The position numbers and the translations under genes are program-made. Of a DNA stretch of 38,652 bases, positions 7,687-16,075 are shown in pieces. This DNA is from an uncultured Eubacterium sp. (GTDB lineage: Bacteria; Bacillota; Clostridia; Lachnospirales; Lachnospiraceae), in contig CAJUIL010000037.1 in assembly GCA_910586225.1 (NCBI GenBank), positions 1-38,652 on the forward strand, in the 5' to 3' direction. The notes below the pieces were generated by a model. That model had not been told where the DNA came from and made no database searches. It worked only from the letters and a program-made list of their open reading frames with translations. How positions within the stretch are numbered: position 1 is the first letter of the stretch; the number at the start of each line of letters is the position of its first letter.

Positions 7687-8526
7687 TTATAATGGGACTA
7701 CCATGTCAAATATTTGGTAATAAATAGGTTTTTTTGCTGTGCTCAGGTAGACGAAGCCCACGCCTGGCGTGCCGTCTATATAATATTTTTTGTTGTTTAT
7801 TTTCACCTCTACGTTATAATGCTGGCTGGCCAAAATTACGCCAGACGGGTATCTTTTCATATTATCGTTTGCGGCAAAACGCAGTCTGGCTTCAAATCCC
7901 ATCGCCTCGCACATGGCAACAAGCAGATTCCCGCCGGATACGCACGTTCCAAGTCCTTCTGTGAGGACATCTGCGGTGGAGGAGCTGCTTCCATAGGCAA
8001 ACGGCCCATAGATCGTAATGTATGAGGATGCGGCGATCAGCTTTTGCTTGTCGTTTAGGTCGTCTGGGATATAGTCCTTTACCCATTGTTTGCACCATGC
8101 TTTTACATAGGCATCTCCGGTACGGATCGTTACCTTATAGGTGTAGGTATTGTTTTTGTCGGAAGCCTTGATATAGGTATTGCCATCCTTGAGGGCTTTG
8201 ACCTTGCATTCTTTATTGGACTTTTTTATGACTTGGAGAAGCTTTTTGTTGCCGACAGACCATGTTACTTTTCCGCTAGGATTGTTCATATGGAAAGTAC
8301 CTTCTTTTCCGGCTCTCATTACTGCGTTATAGGTGGTCTTTTTGGTTTCTGGTTCGGGCTGCTCCTCTGGAATCGTATCCTCTTGTTCGTCATCTGTGAG
8401 GGTTTCTTCACTGGCTGTTGTCTGATCGGACGCTGCTTGGATGACTGCTGTATTACATATAAGCAAGCTGATTGCCATACAGAGCATCCATAGGGTATAT
8501 TTTTTGAAACGGTCTTTCATTTTCAT
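7687..8526 (-). CDS. Secreted transglutaminase-like protein
   Basis: A 279-residue exported protein. Residues 1-32 are a signal peptide (KDRFKKY followed by a hydrophobic core and IQAAS). Residues 33-63 are an acidic Glu/Thr/Pro-rich linker. Residues about 65-135 look like a bacterial Ig-like (Big_2-type) module, and residues 138-279 form a transglutaminase-like domain with the triad C195 (GLGTCVSGG), H236 (SQHYNVEV) and D251 (YYIDGTPG). Such domains cleave or cross-link cell-wall peptides or proteins. The start is ATG 8526 or the in-frame ATG 8520, both after GGAAGGA. It follows the 8575-9108 gene by 48 bases on the same strand, so they form an operon. Another transglutaminase-type protein is encoded at 16076. 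Confidence 0.75.
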   Translation of the reverse strand: MKMKDRFKKYTLWMLCMAISLLICNTAVIQAASDQTTASEETLTDDEQEDTIPEEQPEPETKKTTYNAVMRAGKEGTFHMNNPSGKVTWSVGNKKLLQVIKKSNKECKVKALKDGNTYIKASDKNNTYTYKVTIRTGDAYVKAWCKQWVKDYIPDDLNDKQKLIAASSYITIYGPFAYGSSSSTADVLTEGLGTCVSGGNLLVAMCEAMGFEARLRFAANDNMKRYPSGVILASQHYNVEVKINNKKYYIDGTPGVGFVYLSTAKKPIYYQIFDMVVPL

Positions 8527-8574
8527 TCGTATAGTAGTTCCTTCCTTGGTTTTATTGTAAAAATAGGCCCGTGT

Positions 8575-9108
8575 TTATGAATGAAAAAATTCAATCTGGC
8601 TTACTTTTCCGTTTTCGAATAGGTATTGGATAAAAGAATTTGCCACGTTTATAAGCTGGATCTCATTTTCTTGTACAATAACATTGGATTTTCCATAATT
8701 CTTTTCCAGAGCCTTTTTCACGCTGTTATAGGACATTCCAACTTTGATCCCATTCAGGGAAATTTTTTTAGCGGTGATCTTGACGGTTACGCTGTATCCG
8801 TGAAGCGAATCATCGCCCCATGGCTCTATTAACAGCGAGAAGCCTTTTCCTTTGCATTTGTAAGCAGTCATGCCATTCAGCTCGTACTTTTTTGCAGCGT
8901 TCCCAAATACTTTCTTTAGTTTTTGGTAGGATGCGATAGAGCCGTCCGGTTTTTCGAGGACTACAGCTTTACCGTTATATTTCAGTGAAAGAGCCTCATT
9001 GGTAGATGCTTTGGCTGTGACCGGGGACATAGCTGTAACGATCAGGACAAAGCATGATAGGATAGCTGCCAGTCTGCGTAAAAAGGTTGTTTGTTTCTGC
9101 CTGTACAT
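8575..9108 (-). CDS. Secreted hypothetical protein
   Basis: A 177-residue exported protein with a signal peptide at residues 1-34 (YRQKQTTFLRR, a hydrophobic core, and a VTAKA cut region). The mature part is small and basic, with repeated strand-turn patterns, for example YKCKGKGFSLLIEPWGDD and ISLNGIKVGMSYNSVKKAL. The second resembles the helix-strand unit of small surface proteins that respond to calcium or peptides, but I assign no function. The start is ATG 9108, with AGGAG upstream. It is the first gene of a minus-strand pair with the transglutaminase-like gene, driven by the operator-covered promoter at 9195-9233. Confidence 0.65.
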   Translation of the reverse strand: MYRQKQTTFLRRLAAILSCFVLIVTAMSPVTAKASTNEALSLKYNGKAVVLEKPDGSIASYQKLKKVFGNAAKKYELNGMTAYKCKGKGFSLLIEPWGDDSLHGYSVTVKITAKKISLNGIKVGMSYNSVKKALEKNYGKSNVIVQENEIQLINVANSFIQYLFENGKVSQIEFFHS

Positions 9109-9194
9109 TTTGTTTCTCCTTCCGTATTTGTGTGATGGCGGTGCGGTTTGCATTATTTATAGGATTTCGTACCTGCCTGTTGTGAGATGACAAT

Positions 9195-9233
9195 ATTATA
9201 CATCTTATTGTTGAAAGAAGTCAACAATAAGAT
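9195..9233 (-). promoter_or_regulatory. Promoter overlapped by a perfect 13-bp inverted repeat
   Basis: On the minus strand, -35 TTGACT (9224-9219) and -10 TATAAT (9200-9195) are 18 bases apart. A perfect inverted repeat ATCTTATTGTTGA/TCAACAATAAGAT with a 6-base centre (9202-9233) covers the -35 and the spacer. This is a typical repressor operator placement for the two secreted genes downstream. The matching regulator is not identified in the window. Confidence 0.7.
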
Positions 9234-9325
9234 AATAAAATAGAATTTACTTTAGAAAAGACAAAATAATCCGCACATTTCATGGCTTTTATCCGTTAAA
9301 CATTAGGAAGGGAGGTTTTATATGA

Positions 9326-9989
9326 ATGGATATTGAAGAACAATATGATAAGATATACCGTTATTGCTATTTCGAGCTGTATGATAAGCTATTAGCGCAG
9401 GATATTACACAAGAAACTTTTCTTCGTTTTTACAGACAGGTTTTGAGACTTGATTTCGTTGTGCGCTCCTTTTTTGGGCAGCTATTATGCAGAGGGAGAA
9501 TTTATAGATACGAACTATCGTATGCATCAAGTAGACAAGCGGTATTCCGAGGCTTTGAGCCGCAGAGAAATTCAGCAATATCTGCGTGGAAGGACTTGGG
9601 GCTGTCAAAGGGAGAAATGGATTTTTGGAGAGAACGGGAACAGCAGATAAAAATACCGTATGTCTATCAAGAATATCGCGGGTATGATATCATGATTTGC
9701 AGTTATCAAACAGTTGTTTTTTTTGTGTGGATGTTAATTGCAATATGTCTTTCCGGAATGGAGGGATTTCAAGCCGCCTTTCAGTTTATTTATACAGATA
9801 ATTCAGACAATATTACTTGCGGACAGGCGGTAATGATTGCTTATGGGAACAGGATTATTGCTGCGATGATTACCAGCGTATTTTTTGACTTCATGGCAAG
9901 CAGTACCAATGATTTATATGATCACGAGCGTAATGCTTGCTGTCATTGGAAAACCTATCTATCAACGCTTTCAAGTCTTTGGTAGATAA
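9326..9989 (+). pseudogene. Chimeric remnant: ECF sigma N-terminus joined to an ABC-2 permease C-terminus, with frameshifts
   Basis: The first 38 residues (YDKIYRYCYFELYDK... DITQETFLRFYR) match region 2 of an ECF sigma factor. The following sequence matches no sigma factor. It encodes, in alternating frames, what looks like an ABC-2 type permease: YYAEGEFIDTNYRMHQVDKR in the frame open at 9450-9650, then LSKGEMDFWREREQQ and YRGYDIMICSYQTVVFF in the starting frame, and finally LAVIGKPIYQRFQVFGR in a third reading ending TAA 9987-9989. In related genomes an ECF sigma gene is often followed by an ABC ATPase and permease, so a deletion probably fused the two ends and frameshifts then accumulated. 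A good ribosome site (GGGAGG) is still present. Confidence 0.6.
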
Positions 9990-10036
9990 ATCAAAATAGA
10001 AAATCCAAAGCTTACCATTACAAAAGGCTATGAGTG

Positions 10037-10059
10037 GGGGCAGCCGTAAGGACTGCCCT
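10037..10059. terminator. GC-rich hairpin between converging genes
   Basis: GGGGCAG pairs with CTGCCCT around a 9-base loop. There is no clear T-run on either side, but the position just downstream of the minus-strand gene ending at 10115 and of the pseudogene at 9989 fits a bidirectional stop or its remnant. Confidence 0.35.
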
Positions 10060-10114
10060 CATGGACCTGCGGGGCTGTTATACATACCCTGCGCTGGAAG
10101 CTTTTTCGCGGCGG

Positions 10115-10774
10115 TTATCGGTTGGCGATCTCGGCCGCTTGTTCCTTTGTTGTGATGGAAGGAAGGCTGATCAAAAGCCCTGCGAGATCCACACAGCCAA
10201 ATGGAGAGAGAACCGGGCAGTTTGCGGCTTGCAGAGTATGCAGTCGGTCGCCGGCATTTTTCCGGATGGCAAAGAAAGCCTGTTCCTTGTCACTTTTTGT
10301 ATCGTACTGGAAGGTTTGGCCGATGATATGGCATTCGGATATGCCCTTTTGTCCAGAGGAGGTTTTGGATACGGCATAGTAGCAGCCTTCGCAGCGTCTT
10401 TCATCCATTCGGAGCTGGTGGTCCATGATTCCGTAGTATTCGTCTGCTCCGCGGGACAGACTGTCCATATATGTGCAGGTGCTGTTATAAAGCAGGCGGT
10501 CTGCGGATGCCATAACAGCGTTATGCTCCAGCCGGGCCGCGGTTGAGGTGAAACCTGTGTAGCCGGGACAGTGCGCGTCCAGATAGGATCGTATGGCTTC
10601 CTGGAGGTTTTCGTATAAGCAGCTGCGTGCCGCATCAAGCAGCTCGCAGATCTTAGGTGTGTCAGCTGCAGCCTGAAAAGAGACAGAATAAAGATAATTA
10701 TCACTCCCAAATTCAATCCGGTATGCTTTCATTGCTGACTTGCGGTAGTTTTGTTTTGTCATTTGTTTATTCAT
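10115..10774 (-). CDS. Conserved hypothetical protein
   Basis: A 219-residue soluble protein with no signal peptide. The N-terminus is basic (KQMTKQNYRKSAMKAYRIEF), and the middle carries conserved-looking aromatic and Cys residues (RRCEGCYYAVSK). The start ATG 10774 is preceded by AAAGGAGGG, a strong site. I do not recognise the family; a plus-strand frame of 170 codons over the same DNA is taken as a shadow because it has no ribosome site. The C-terminal half (LPSITTKEQAAEIANR) looks helical. Confidence 0.6.
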   Translation of the reverse strand: MNKQMTKQNYRKSAMKAYRIEFGSDNYLYSVSFQAAADTPKICELLDAARSCLYENLQEAIRSYLDAHCPGYTGFTSTAARLEHNAVMASADRLLYNSTCTYMDSLSRGADEYYGIMDHQLRMDERRCEGCYYAVSKTSSGQKGISECHIIGQTFQYDTKSDKEQAFFAIRKNAGDRLHTLQAANCPVLSPFGCVDLAGLLISLPSITTKEQAAEIANR

Positions 10775-10917
10775 GGTAGTACCCTCCTTTGTTATGATAA
10801 GCCAAGCATAACATTTAAAGCCTTGTAGATTATGGGTTGAAATGCAAAGTACTCCCGAAAATCATGCTCAACAATGGTTTTTCTGACAGCGGTGAAAGCA
10901 TATGATGGACGTGAAAC

Positions 10918-11058
10918 TGTAATTATCTGCTGACAGGGGATGTGATCGACAACGACAAGCTGCTTTTGTCAGAAAAGCTGGATTGCCTGACTGCGAACGA
11001 AGTACGGATCATAGAAAGTATGATAGATGAATGCATCAGCCTGTATCATAGGGGGTAG
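10918..11058 (+). pseudogene. C-terminal remnant, possibly of an XRE-type regulator
   Basis: A frame without a start codon reads CNYLLTGDVIDNDKL, then LLSEKLDCLTANEVRIIESMIDECISLYHRG and stops at TAG 11056-11058. The NYLLTG motif and the helical end resemble the region after the helix-turn-helix in clostridial XRE regulators, where a similar phrase closes the DNA-binding domain. The N-terminal half is absent; the sequence before 10918 is not coding in this frame. Confidence 0.4.
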
Positions 11059-11154
11059 GATTTGAAAATGCTGGGGTCGACGGTCATCATGTGCCGTTGT
11101 CCCTGTTTTTTTATAGTTCAATGATAATTATTTGAATAAATAGGATTCGTATTG

Positions 11155-11184
11155 TTGACTTTTTTAAACAAATAGGTATATACT
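11155..11184 (+). promoter_or_regulatory. Promoter of the surface-modification operon
   Basis: -35 TTGACT (11155-11160), an 18-base spacer and -10 TATACT (11179-11184). The transcript would start near 11191, exactly at the first base of the predicted leader helix. Confidence 0.65.
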
Positions 11185-11190
11185 TTGTAT

Positions 11191-11308
11191 GCAGCCCGCG
11201 AACCAAAAGATGTAGGAGCAGTATGTTGCAGGCCAGACAGCGCCGCTGGGAATTTCACGGGAGAACAGGAGGTGTAACTTCATAGCCAAGAACGGGTACA
11301 AAGGCTGC
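11191..11308 (+). ncRNA. Structured 5' leader (candidate cis-regulatory RNA)
   Basis: GCAGCC at 11191-11196 can pair with GGCTGC at 11303-11308, enclosing about 118 bases that contain further short helices such as CAGC/GCTG around 11238-11248. The helix begins where transcription should start and closes about 24 bases before the first start codon, the layout of a riboswitch or attenuator. I could not match it to c-di-GMP, cobalamin, TPP, lysine, glycine or guanidine consensus features. The pairing is by eye and untested. Confidence 0.35.
11223..11285 (+). CDS. Possible 20-codon leader peptide
   Basis: Within the structured leader, ATG 11223 follows TAGGAG by about five bases and opens 20 codons ending in TAG 11283-11285. 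The product starts MLQARQRRWEF and is Arg-rich. It could couple translation to leader folding, or it may be chance. Confidence 0.3.
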   Translation: MLQARQRRWEFHGRTGGVTS

Positions 11309-11331
11309 GTCAAGATGGAAGGAGGATTACA

Positions 11332-12813
11332 ATGACAAAGAAGTCATCAGGTTTTCCGATGATGATAGGAGTATGCGAATGGAAACGAATGAAAAAAGCG
11401 TTGTTAGTCATGGTATGCTCTGCGGTAACGATCGTTCACTCTGCGGGAGGAGTATTGGCGCAGAGCGGTGCAGCCAGAGTGAATGCAGGAGGTCAGATTT
11501 TGGACGAACAGCAGCCAGCGGATAGCGGACAGCCAGCGGGCAGTCAGACTCCAGACGGACAACAGCCAATGGACAGCAGCCAAAGTACAGAGGAACAACC
11601 TTCTGGTGACAATAACCAGATTCCGGACGGACAGCCTGCGGATGAAAAGGATCCTGTACAGGAGGATGAAGGACAAGAGGACACGATAAAAATTACAGCA
11701 TCCGTCAGCCTGGATAAATCTGGAACTGCGGCAAAGGTCAGCTGGAAGAAAAGCGGAGATGGAAATGTCTCTTCTTATCTGGTGCAGCGCAGCAGCAGCC
11801 GTGATGGGGACTATAAGACGATCGCGCGTCAAAAGACTGGCAAAAGCTATACAGATCAAAAGGTAACAAGCGCAAGCCGTTATTATTACCGGGTGGCGGC
11901 AAAAACAGAAGGCGGAGGGATATCCTGCAGCAAGATCTGTTCCTTCCTATGTCCGGTAGAACCGCTGCCAGAGGTGAAGCTGGTGCGGTATTCGACATCT
12001 TCGATTAAAGTGATGTGGGACCAGAGCAAGGATAAACAAGCGGTCTGGTATAAAGTGTATTATGCAAAAAGCAGATCCGGCAAATACAAGCTGGCAGGCG
12101 TTACGAAAAACACTTGGTACCGGGTCACGAATTTAAAAAAGGATCAGAACTATTATTTTGGCGTGAAAGCGTGTGCGACGAAGAAAGAATCCGGATCTGA
12201 CAGCAAGCTTTCCAAAATTGCAAAAATGAGGACAAAGCCATATGAACGCACGACGATCTTTGCAGGGGATTCTATTACTACCGGACTGACGGCCTATCGT
12301 GTATTGGATGAGATTGCAATCGGCGGGAAAAAGAGCGTAGTGGCCGCGATCGGCTTAAATACGATGACTTTTCGTACAAGGAAGGTATTTAACGGAAAAT
12401 CTGCAGTAGAAGCGATTGTAGCGGCAGAGCCTTACCGGGTGTACATTATGCTTGGCGATAACGATATCCATTTCCGCAACAAAAATGACCTGATTGATGG
12501 ATACAGGGAAATTGTGCGCTCGATCAAGGCAGGTACTCCGGGTACAGATATCGTAATACTTGCCGCATCCCCTGTTACGGCGGCTGAAGTGTCGCGAAGG
12601 AAGGGGTTTGCGCAGATTCCGGCCTACAACCAGGCGCTTTCGGCTCTGGCTGCGGAAATGGGCGTAAAATATTACGACTGCACCGGGTTTTTGAAGGATT
12701 CCACAGGCTGGCTGAAAAGCTCTTATAATGCAGGGGACGGCGTGCACTGGAAGTCTGCGGCATATCATGAATATGCAAAACGCCTGACGGCATATGACAA
12801 GTCGCTGGATTAG
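11332..12813 (+). CDS. Secreted Fn3-SGNH hydrolase (esterase)
   Basis: A 493-residue exported protein, first gene of a surface-modification operon. A signal peptide spans about residues 20-43 after a short N-terminal extension; the start at 11332 is kept because AAGGAGG precedes it. Residues 50-118 are a low-complexity Gln/Asp/Pro/Ser linker with degenerate repeats of the type DGQQPxDS. Residues about 121-207 and 212-302 are two fibronectin type III domains. Residues 307-493 form an SGNH hydrolase with the nucleophile S314 (GDSIT), G341, N377 (GDND) and the Asp-x-x-His pair D469/H472 (GDGVHW). SGNH enzymes commonly remove or move acetyl groups, which fits the MBOAT and DHHW genes downstream. 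Confidence 0.8.
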   Translation: MTKKSSGFPMMIGVCEWKRMKKALLVMVCSAVTIVHSAGGVLAQSGAARVNAGGQILDEQQPADSGQPAGSQTPDGQQPMDSSQSTEEQPSGDNNQIPDGQPADEKDPVQEDEGQEDTIKITASVSLDKSGTAAKVSWKKSGDGNVSSYLVQRSSSRDGDYKTIARQKTGKSYTDQKVTSASRYYYRVAAKTEGGGISCSKICSFLCPVEPLPEVKLVRYSTSSIKVMWDQSKDKQAVWYKVYYAKSRSGKYKLAGVTKNTWYRVTNLKKDQNYYFGVKACATKKESGSDSKLSKIAKMRTKPYERTTIFAGDSITTGLTAYRVLDEIAIGGKKSVVAAIGLNTMTFRTRKVFNGKSAVEAIVAAEPYRVYIMLGDNDIHFRNKNDLIDGYREIVRSIKAGTPGTDIVILAASPVTAAEVSRRKGFAQIPAYNQALSALAAEMGVKYYDCTGFLKDSTGWLKSSYNAGDGVHWKSAAYHEYAKRLTAYDKSLD

Positions 12814-12833
12814 CGAAAGGAGGAAGAAAGATC

Positions 12834-13361
12834 ATGGAAAGAAAACAGGAATATGGAAAAAGAGGATTGGCTAGAATGCGAAGAATAGCCTGCTGTCTGC
12901 TCGCGCTGGCTTGCTGCGTATTGGCATTGGTGCAGGCGCCAGTTACAGCAGATGCAAAAGTGACTGCAAAGTCACTGTGCAAAGCAGCGCTGGACGCTAC
13001 AGGGGGCAGCAGTCAGCTAACATCCCAGACAACGAAAGCAGGGGATTGTCCGATCTTTACGATTGCGCAGTCGAAGAAAATAGATTCGATCGCGTATTTG
13101 TGCGATGATAAGGAAATTTATAGCATTTGTGTTGTCAAGGCATCGAAAAAGTCGGATGCATCCGGTTTATTAAAGAGCGTGCAAGCTTATAAAAAGAATA
13201 ACAGCAGCAGCGATTACCTGAGTGATTATTCTAAAACCGAGCAGAAGGTGTTTAAAAACGCGGTCTGCGGAAAAAAGGGGCAGTATGTCTGGTACATTGC
13301 CATGTCATCGGAAAAAGCGGTGAATAAAAAAGGCCAGGACGCGTTGAAGAAGCAGTTATAA
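12834..13361 (+). CDS. DUF4358-like secreted protein
   Basis: A 175-residue exported protein with an N-terminal signal segment (MRRIACCLLALACCVLALV, about residues 15-33). The mature part has the pattern of DUF4358 proteins: a strand with KIDSIAYLCDDKEIYSICVVKAS, then a helix of paired Lys/Ser residues, and a final strand GQYVWYIAMSSEKA. DUF4358 genes often sit next to MBOAT and DHHW genes in Lachnospiraceae; their function is unknown. AGGAGG lies just upstream of the ATG. The double Cys-Cys in the hydrophobic segment does not form a clear lipobox. Confidence 0.6.
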   Translation: MERKQEYGKRGLARMRRIACCLLALACCVLALVQAPVTADAKVTAKSLCKAALDATGGSSQLTSQTTKAGDCPIFTIAQSKKIDSIAYLCDDKEIYSICVVKASKKSDASGLLKSVQAYKKNNSSSDYLSDYSKTEQKVFKNAVCGKKGQYVWYIAMSSEKAVNKKGQDALKKQL

Positions 13362-13376
13362 AAGCAGAGGTTAAAA

Positions 13377-14801
13377 ATGGTTTTCAGCAGTTTGATCTTT
13401 TTATTCCGCTTTCTTCCGCTGACGCTGCTTGCCTATTACCTTGCGCCGCGGAAAGGGCGGAATCTGGTGTTATTTCTGGCAAGCCTTGTTTTTTATGCAT
13501 GGGGCGAGCCGGTTTATGTAGCGCTGATCTTATTCTCTACCATGGTTGATTATACAACGGGCAGGCTTGCCGGATATTACAGGGAAAGAGGAAGACGCAG
13601 GCAGGCCGGGGCTGCAGTTTTTGTATCCGCTGTTATGAATCTTTCTTTGCTGTTTTTTTTTAAGTATGCGGATTTTTTTCTGCAGACTCTACATACTGTT
13701 ACTGGGCTGGAAGTGCCTCCGCTTGGCCTGCCGCTGCCGATCGGCATCTCATTTTATACGTTCCAGACGATGTCGTATACGATAGACGTTTATAGGGGCG
13801 ATGCCAAGGTACAAAAAAACCTGGTTACTTTCGGGGCCTATGTAGCGTTGTTCCCACAGCTGGTTGCCGGACCCATCGTACGCTACCAGTCGGTCGCCAG
13901 CCAGCTTGTGTCACGCAGAGAGTCTATAGAGTCATTTTTCAGTGGAATGGTACGATTTTGCGCCGGGATAGGCAAAAAGGTTTTGATTGCCAACCAGATC
14001 GGTGCGGTATGGACGGAAATTGCCGCTATGGGCGCTGGTGAGCTGACCTCGGCCGGGGCATGGATTGGGTGTGCGGCCTTTTCCCTGCAGATTTATTTTG
14101 ATTTTTCCGGCTATTCGGATATGGCGATCGGACTTGGGAAGATGTTTGGATTTACTTTTCCGGAAAATTTCCGCTATCCGTACGAATCTAAAAGCATTAC
14201 AGAGTTTTGGCGGCGCTGGCATATTTCACTTGGGACATGGTTCCGGGAATATGTGTATATCCCGCTGGGCGGCAACCGGAAAGGAACGCTGCGGCAGATG
14301 TTGAACCTTGCGGTGGTTTGGTTTTTGACCGGGCTTTGGCATGGCGCATATTGGAGCTTTGTGCTGTGGGGGCTGTACTATGGAGCTTTGCTCGTAATGG
14401 AAAAATTTTTTCTGCTTCGGGTGCTGGAACGACTGCCGGGCTGGTGCAGGAGCCTTTATACGGTGCTTTTGACCATGGCTGGCTGGTGTCTGTTTTCCTG
14501 TCAGGATATGAGGGACAGCGCTGCGTATCTGCGCGCATTTTTGTTCCGGTCCGATGCCGGACTTTTTTGCAGGCAGGATGCTTATCTGCTGCGGTCTAAC
14601 GCTGGGCTGTTTTTGCTTGCGCTCGTTGGCTGTACTTCCTTGGCAAAGCGTATCGTGCTTGCCAGCTTGCCGGGCGGCACGCAAAAAAGACAGGCGGCGA
14701 GGGATGCTGCGGGGATTGTCTATGCTGTTGCGGTATTTGCCGCTTCGCTTGTGATGCTGGTCAATGCTTCTTATAACCCGTTTTTATATTTCAGGTTCTA
14801 A
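13377..14801 (+). CDS. MBOAT-family O-acyltransferase (AlgI/DltB-like)
   Basis: A 474-residue polytopic membrane protein of the MBOAT family, which passes acyl groups from the cytoplasm to surface polymers. Key residues are visible: H282 in EFWRRWHISLGTWFREY and the invariant H322 in GLWHGAYWSF. The N-terminus starts with the typical VFSSLIFLFRFLPLTLLAYYL and PLPIGISFYTFQTMSYTIDVYRG. Members sit beside DHHW/AlgJ proteins that complete the acetyl transfer outside the membrane. Here the DHHW gene follows 41 bases later, and two esterase-type genes flank the pair, so the operon probably O-acetylates an exopolysaccharide or wall polymer. The weak ribosome site AGAGG precedes the ATG. Confidence 0.9.
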   Translation: MVFSSLIFLFRFLPLTLLAYYLAPRKGRNLVLFLASLVFYAWGEPVYVALILFSTMVDYTTGRLAGYYRERGRRRQAGAAVFVSAVMNLSLLFFFKYADFFLQTLHTVTGLEVPPLGLPLPIGISFYTFQTMSYTIDVYRGDAKVQKNLVTFGAYVALFPQLVAGPIVRYQSVASQLVSRRESIESFFSGMVRFCAGIGKKVLIANQIGAVWTEIAAMGAGELTSAGAWIGCAAFSLQIYFDFSGYSDMAIGLGKMFGFTFPENFRYPYESKSITEFWRRWHISLGTWFREYVYIPLGGNRKGTLRQMLNLAVVWFLTGLWHGAYWSFVLWGLYYGALLVMEKFFLLRVLERLPGWCRSLYTVLLTMAGWCLFSCQDMRDSAAYLRAFLFRSDAGLFCRQDAYLLRSNAGLFLLALVGCTSLAKRIVLASLPGGTQKRQAARDAAGIVYAVAVFAASLVMLVNASYNPFLYFRF

Positions 14802-14842
14802 GCGGGCAGGCTGCGGCGGCCTGCGCCGGAAAGGTTTTAGTT

Positions 14843-16045
14843 ATGGGTAAAAATAAAATAAAAATTGCAGGCATTATACTGTTTTGCACGCTGCTTGGCG
14901 CCTGCGGGCTTAGCTTTTATATAAAACCACAGGAAGAGTATTCCGATCTGGAAAACCGGCTTTTGCAGACAAGACCAGAGCTGGTCTTGGAGGAGTTTTT
15001 TGACGGCAGCTATCAGGAGCATTACGAAGCTTATTTAAATGACCAGATGCCCGGCAGGGACGGGTGGGTCCGGGCGGCGGCAAAAATGGAGCAGCTGGTC
15101 GGAAAGACGGATATCAATGGCGTTTATATCGGAAAGGACGGATACCTGCTGGAAAAATTTGACGCGGCTTCCTACGATGCTGCCCACGTCAAAGAAAATA
15201 TCGCGTTCCTTTCCAGGTTTTTAAATGCGGCGGTGCAGCGGTACGGGAAAGAGCGTGTGTCCTGTATGATACTGCCAGACAAGGCAGGCGTTATGACGGA
15301 CAAGCTCCCAGCTTATGCTGCTGACAGTACCGTACAGGAAAAGGAAGCGTTGGCAGGACTTAAGCAAAGCTTGGATGAGCCGGATATTTTGCTGGATATG
15401 CAGCCGGAGCTTTTCAAGCATCAAGATGCGTATCTTTATTATCGGACAGACCATCACTGGACGACGCTTGGAGCGTATTACGCTTACCAAAAATGGGCGG
15501 ATCAGACCGGGCATAAAGCGTCCAGTCTGGACAGTTTTCAAATAGAAACGGTATTTGATGATTTTTATGGCACAAGCTATAACAAAGCCCACATCCAAGT
15601 GCCGATGGATCGGATCGAGCTGTTTCACAGCCCTTTTGAGGACGGGATTACGGTGGATGACGGGGAAAACGTATCGGCTTCCTTTTATGATCTGGAAGCT
15701 GCAACAGAAGGATTTGACCGTTATCGTGTGTTTTTTTCAAAAAATACGGCAAAGATTCGGATCACTACAAAGGCAGCTGCCGGACGGAGCCTGCTTGTTG
15801 TTAAGGATTCGTTTGCCAACTGCTTTGTGCCTTTTCTGGCAGGCGATTATGAGGAGATCATTATGGTTGACTGCAGGTATGGGAATGAAAATGTGAATGA
15901 CATTCTAAAGCAGCACGATGAGATTACAGATATACTGGTTTTGTACAATATCCGAAAATTTATGCAGGATAAAAATTTGGATAAGCTGGACAACGAAGCA
16001 GGAGGCATGGAAGAATTTGACGCAGAAAGTTTTTTTGATTCCTGA
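14843..16045 (+). CDS. DHHW-family (AlgJ/AlgX-like) acetyl-transfer protein
   Basis: A 400-residue protein anchored by one N-terminal hydrophobic segment (about residues 7-27, with a Cys at 21 that could suit a lipobox, LLGAC). The catalytic motif DHHW is at residues 203-206 (YYRTDHHWTTLGAYY), and the nucleophile-type S323 in KDSFAN completes an SGNH-like site. These proteins take an acetyl group delivered by the neighbouring MBOAT protein and transfer it to a polysaccharide. The MBOAT gene ends 41 bases upstream, and the transglutaminase-type gene starts 30 bases downstream. The polymer substrate cannot be read from sequence. Confidence 0.85.
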   Translation: MGKNKIKIAGIILFCTLLGACGLSFYIKPQEEYSDLENRLLQTRPELVLEEFFDGSYQEHYEAYLNDQMPGRDGWVRAAAKMEQLVGKTDINGVYIGKDGYLLEKFDAASYDAAHVKENIAFLSRFLNAAVQRYGKERVSCMILPDKAGVMTDKLPAYAADSTVQEKEALAGLKQSLDEPDILLDMQPELFKHQDAYLYYRTDHHWTTLGAYYAYQKWADQTGHKASSLDSFQIETVFDDFYGTSYNKAHIQVPMDRIELFHSPFEDGITVDDGENVSASFYDLEAATEGFDRYRVFFSKNTAKIRITTKAAAGRSLLVVKDSFANCFVPFLAGDYEEIIMVDCRYGNENVNDILKQHDEITDILVLYNIRKFMQDKNLDKLDNEAGGMEEFDAESFFDS

Positions 16046-16075
16046 GAAAAATAGTTGAGGGTGAGGGGATGCCGG

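Noticed and set aside
10034..10546. 170-codon plus-strand frame
   Set aside because: It lies opposite the minus-strand gene 10115-10774, which has a strong ribosome site; the plus frame has none and has Cys-rich, shadow-like composition.
11191..11308. c-di-GMP or cobalamin riboswitch
   Set aside because: The leader lacks the conserved c-di-GMP-I core and the B12 box, so only an unclassified structured leader is reported.
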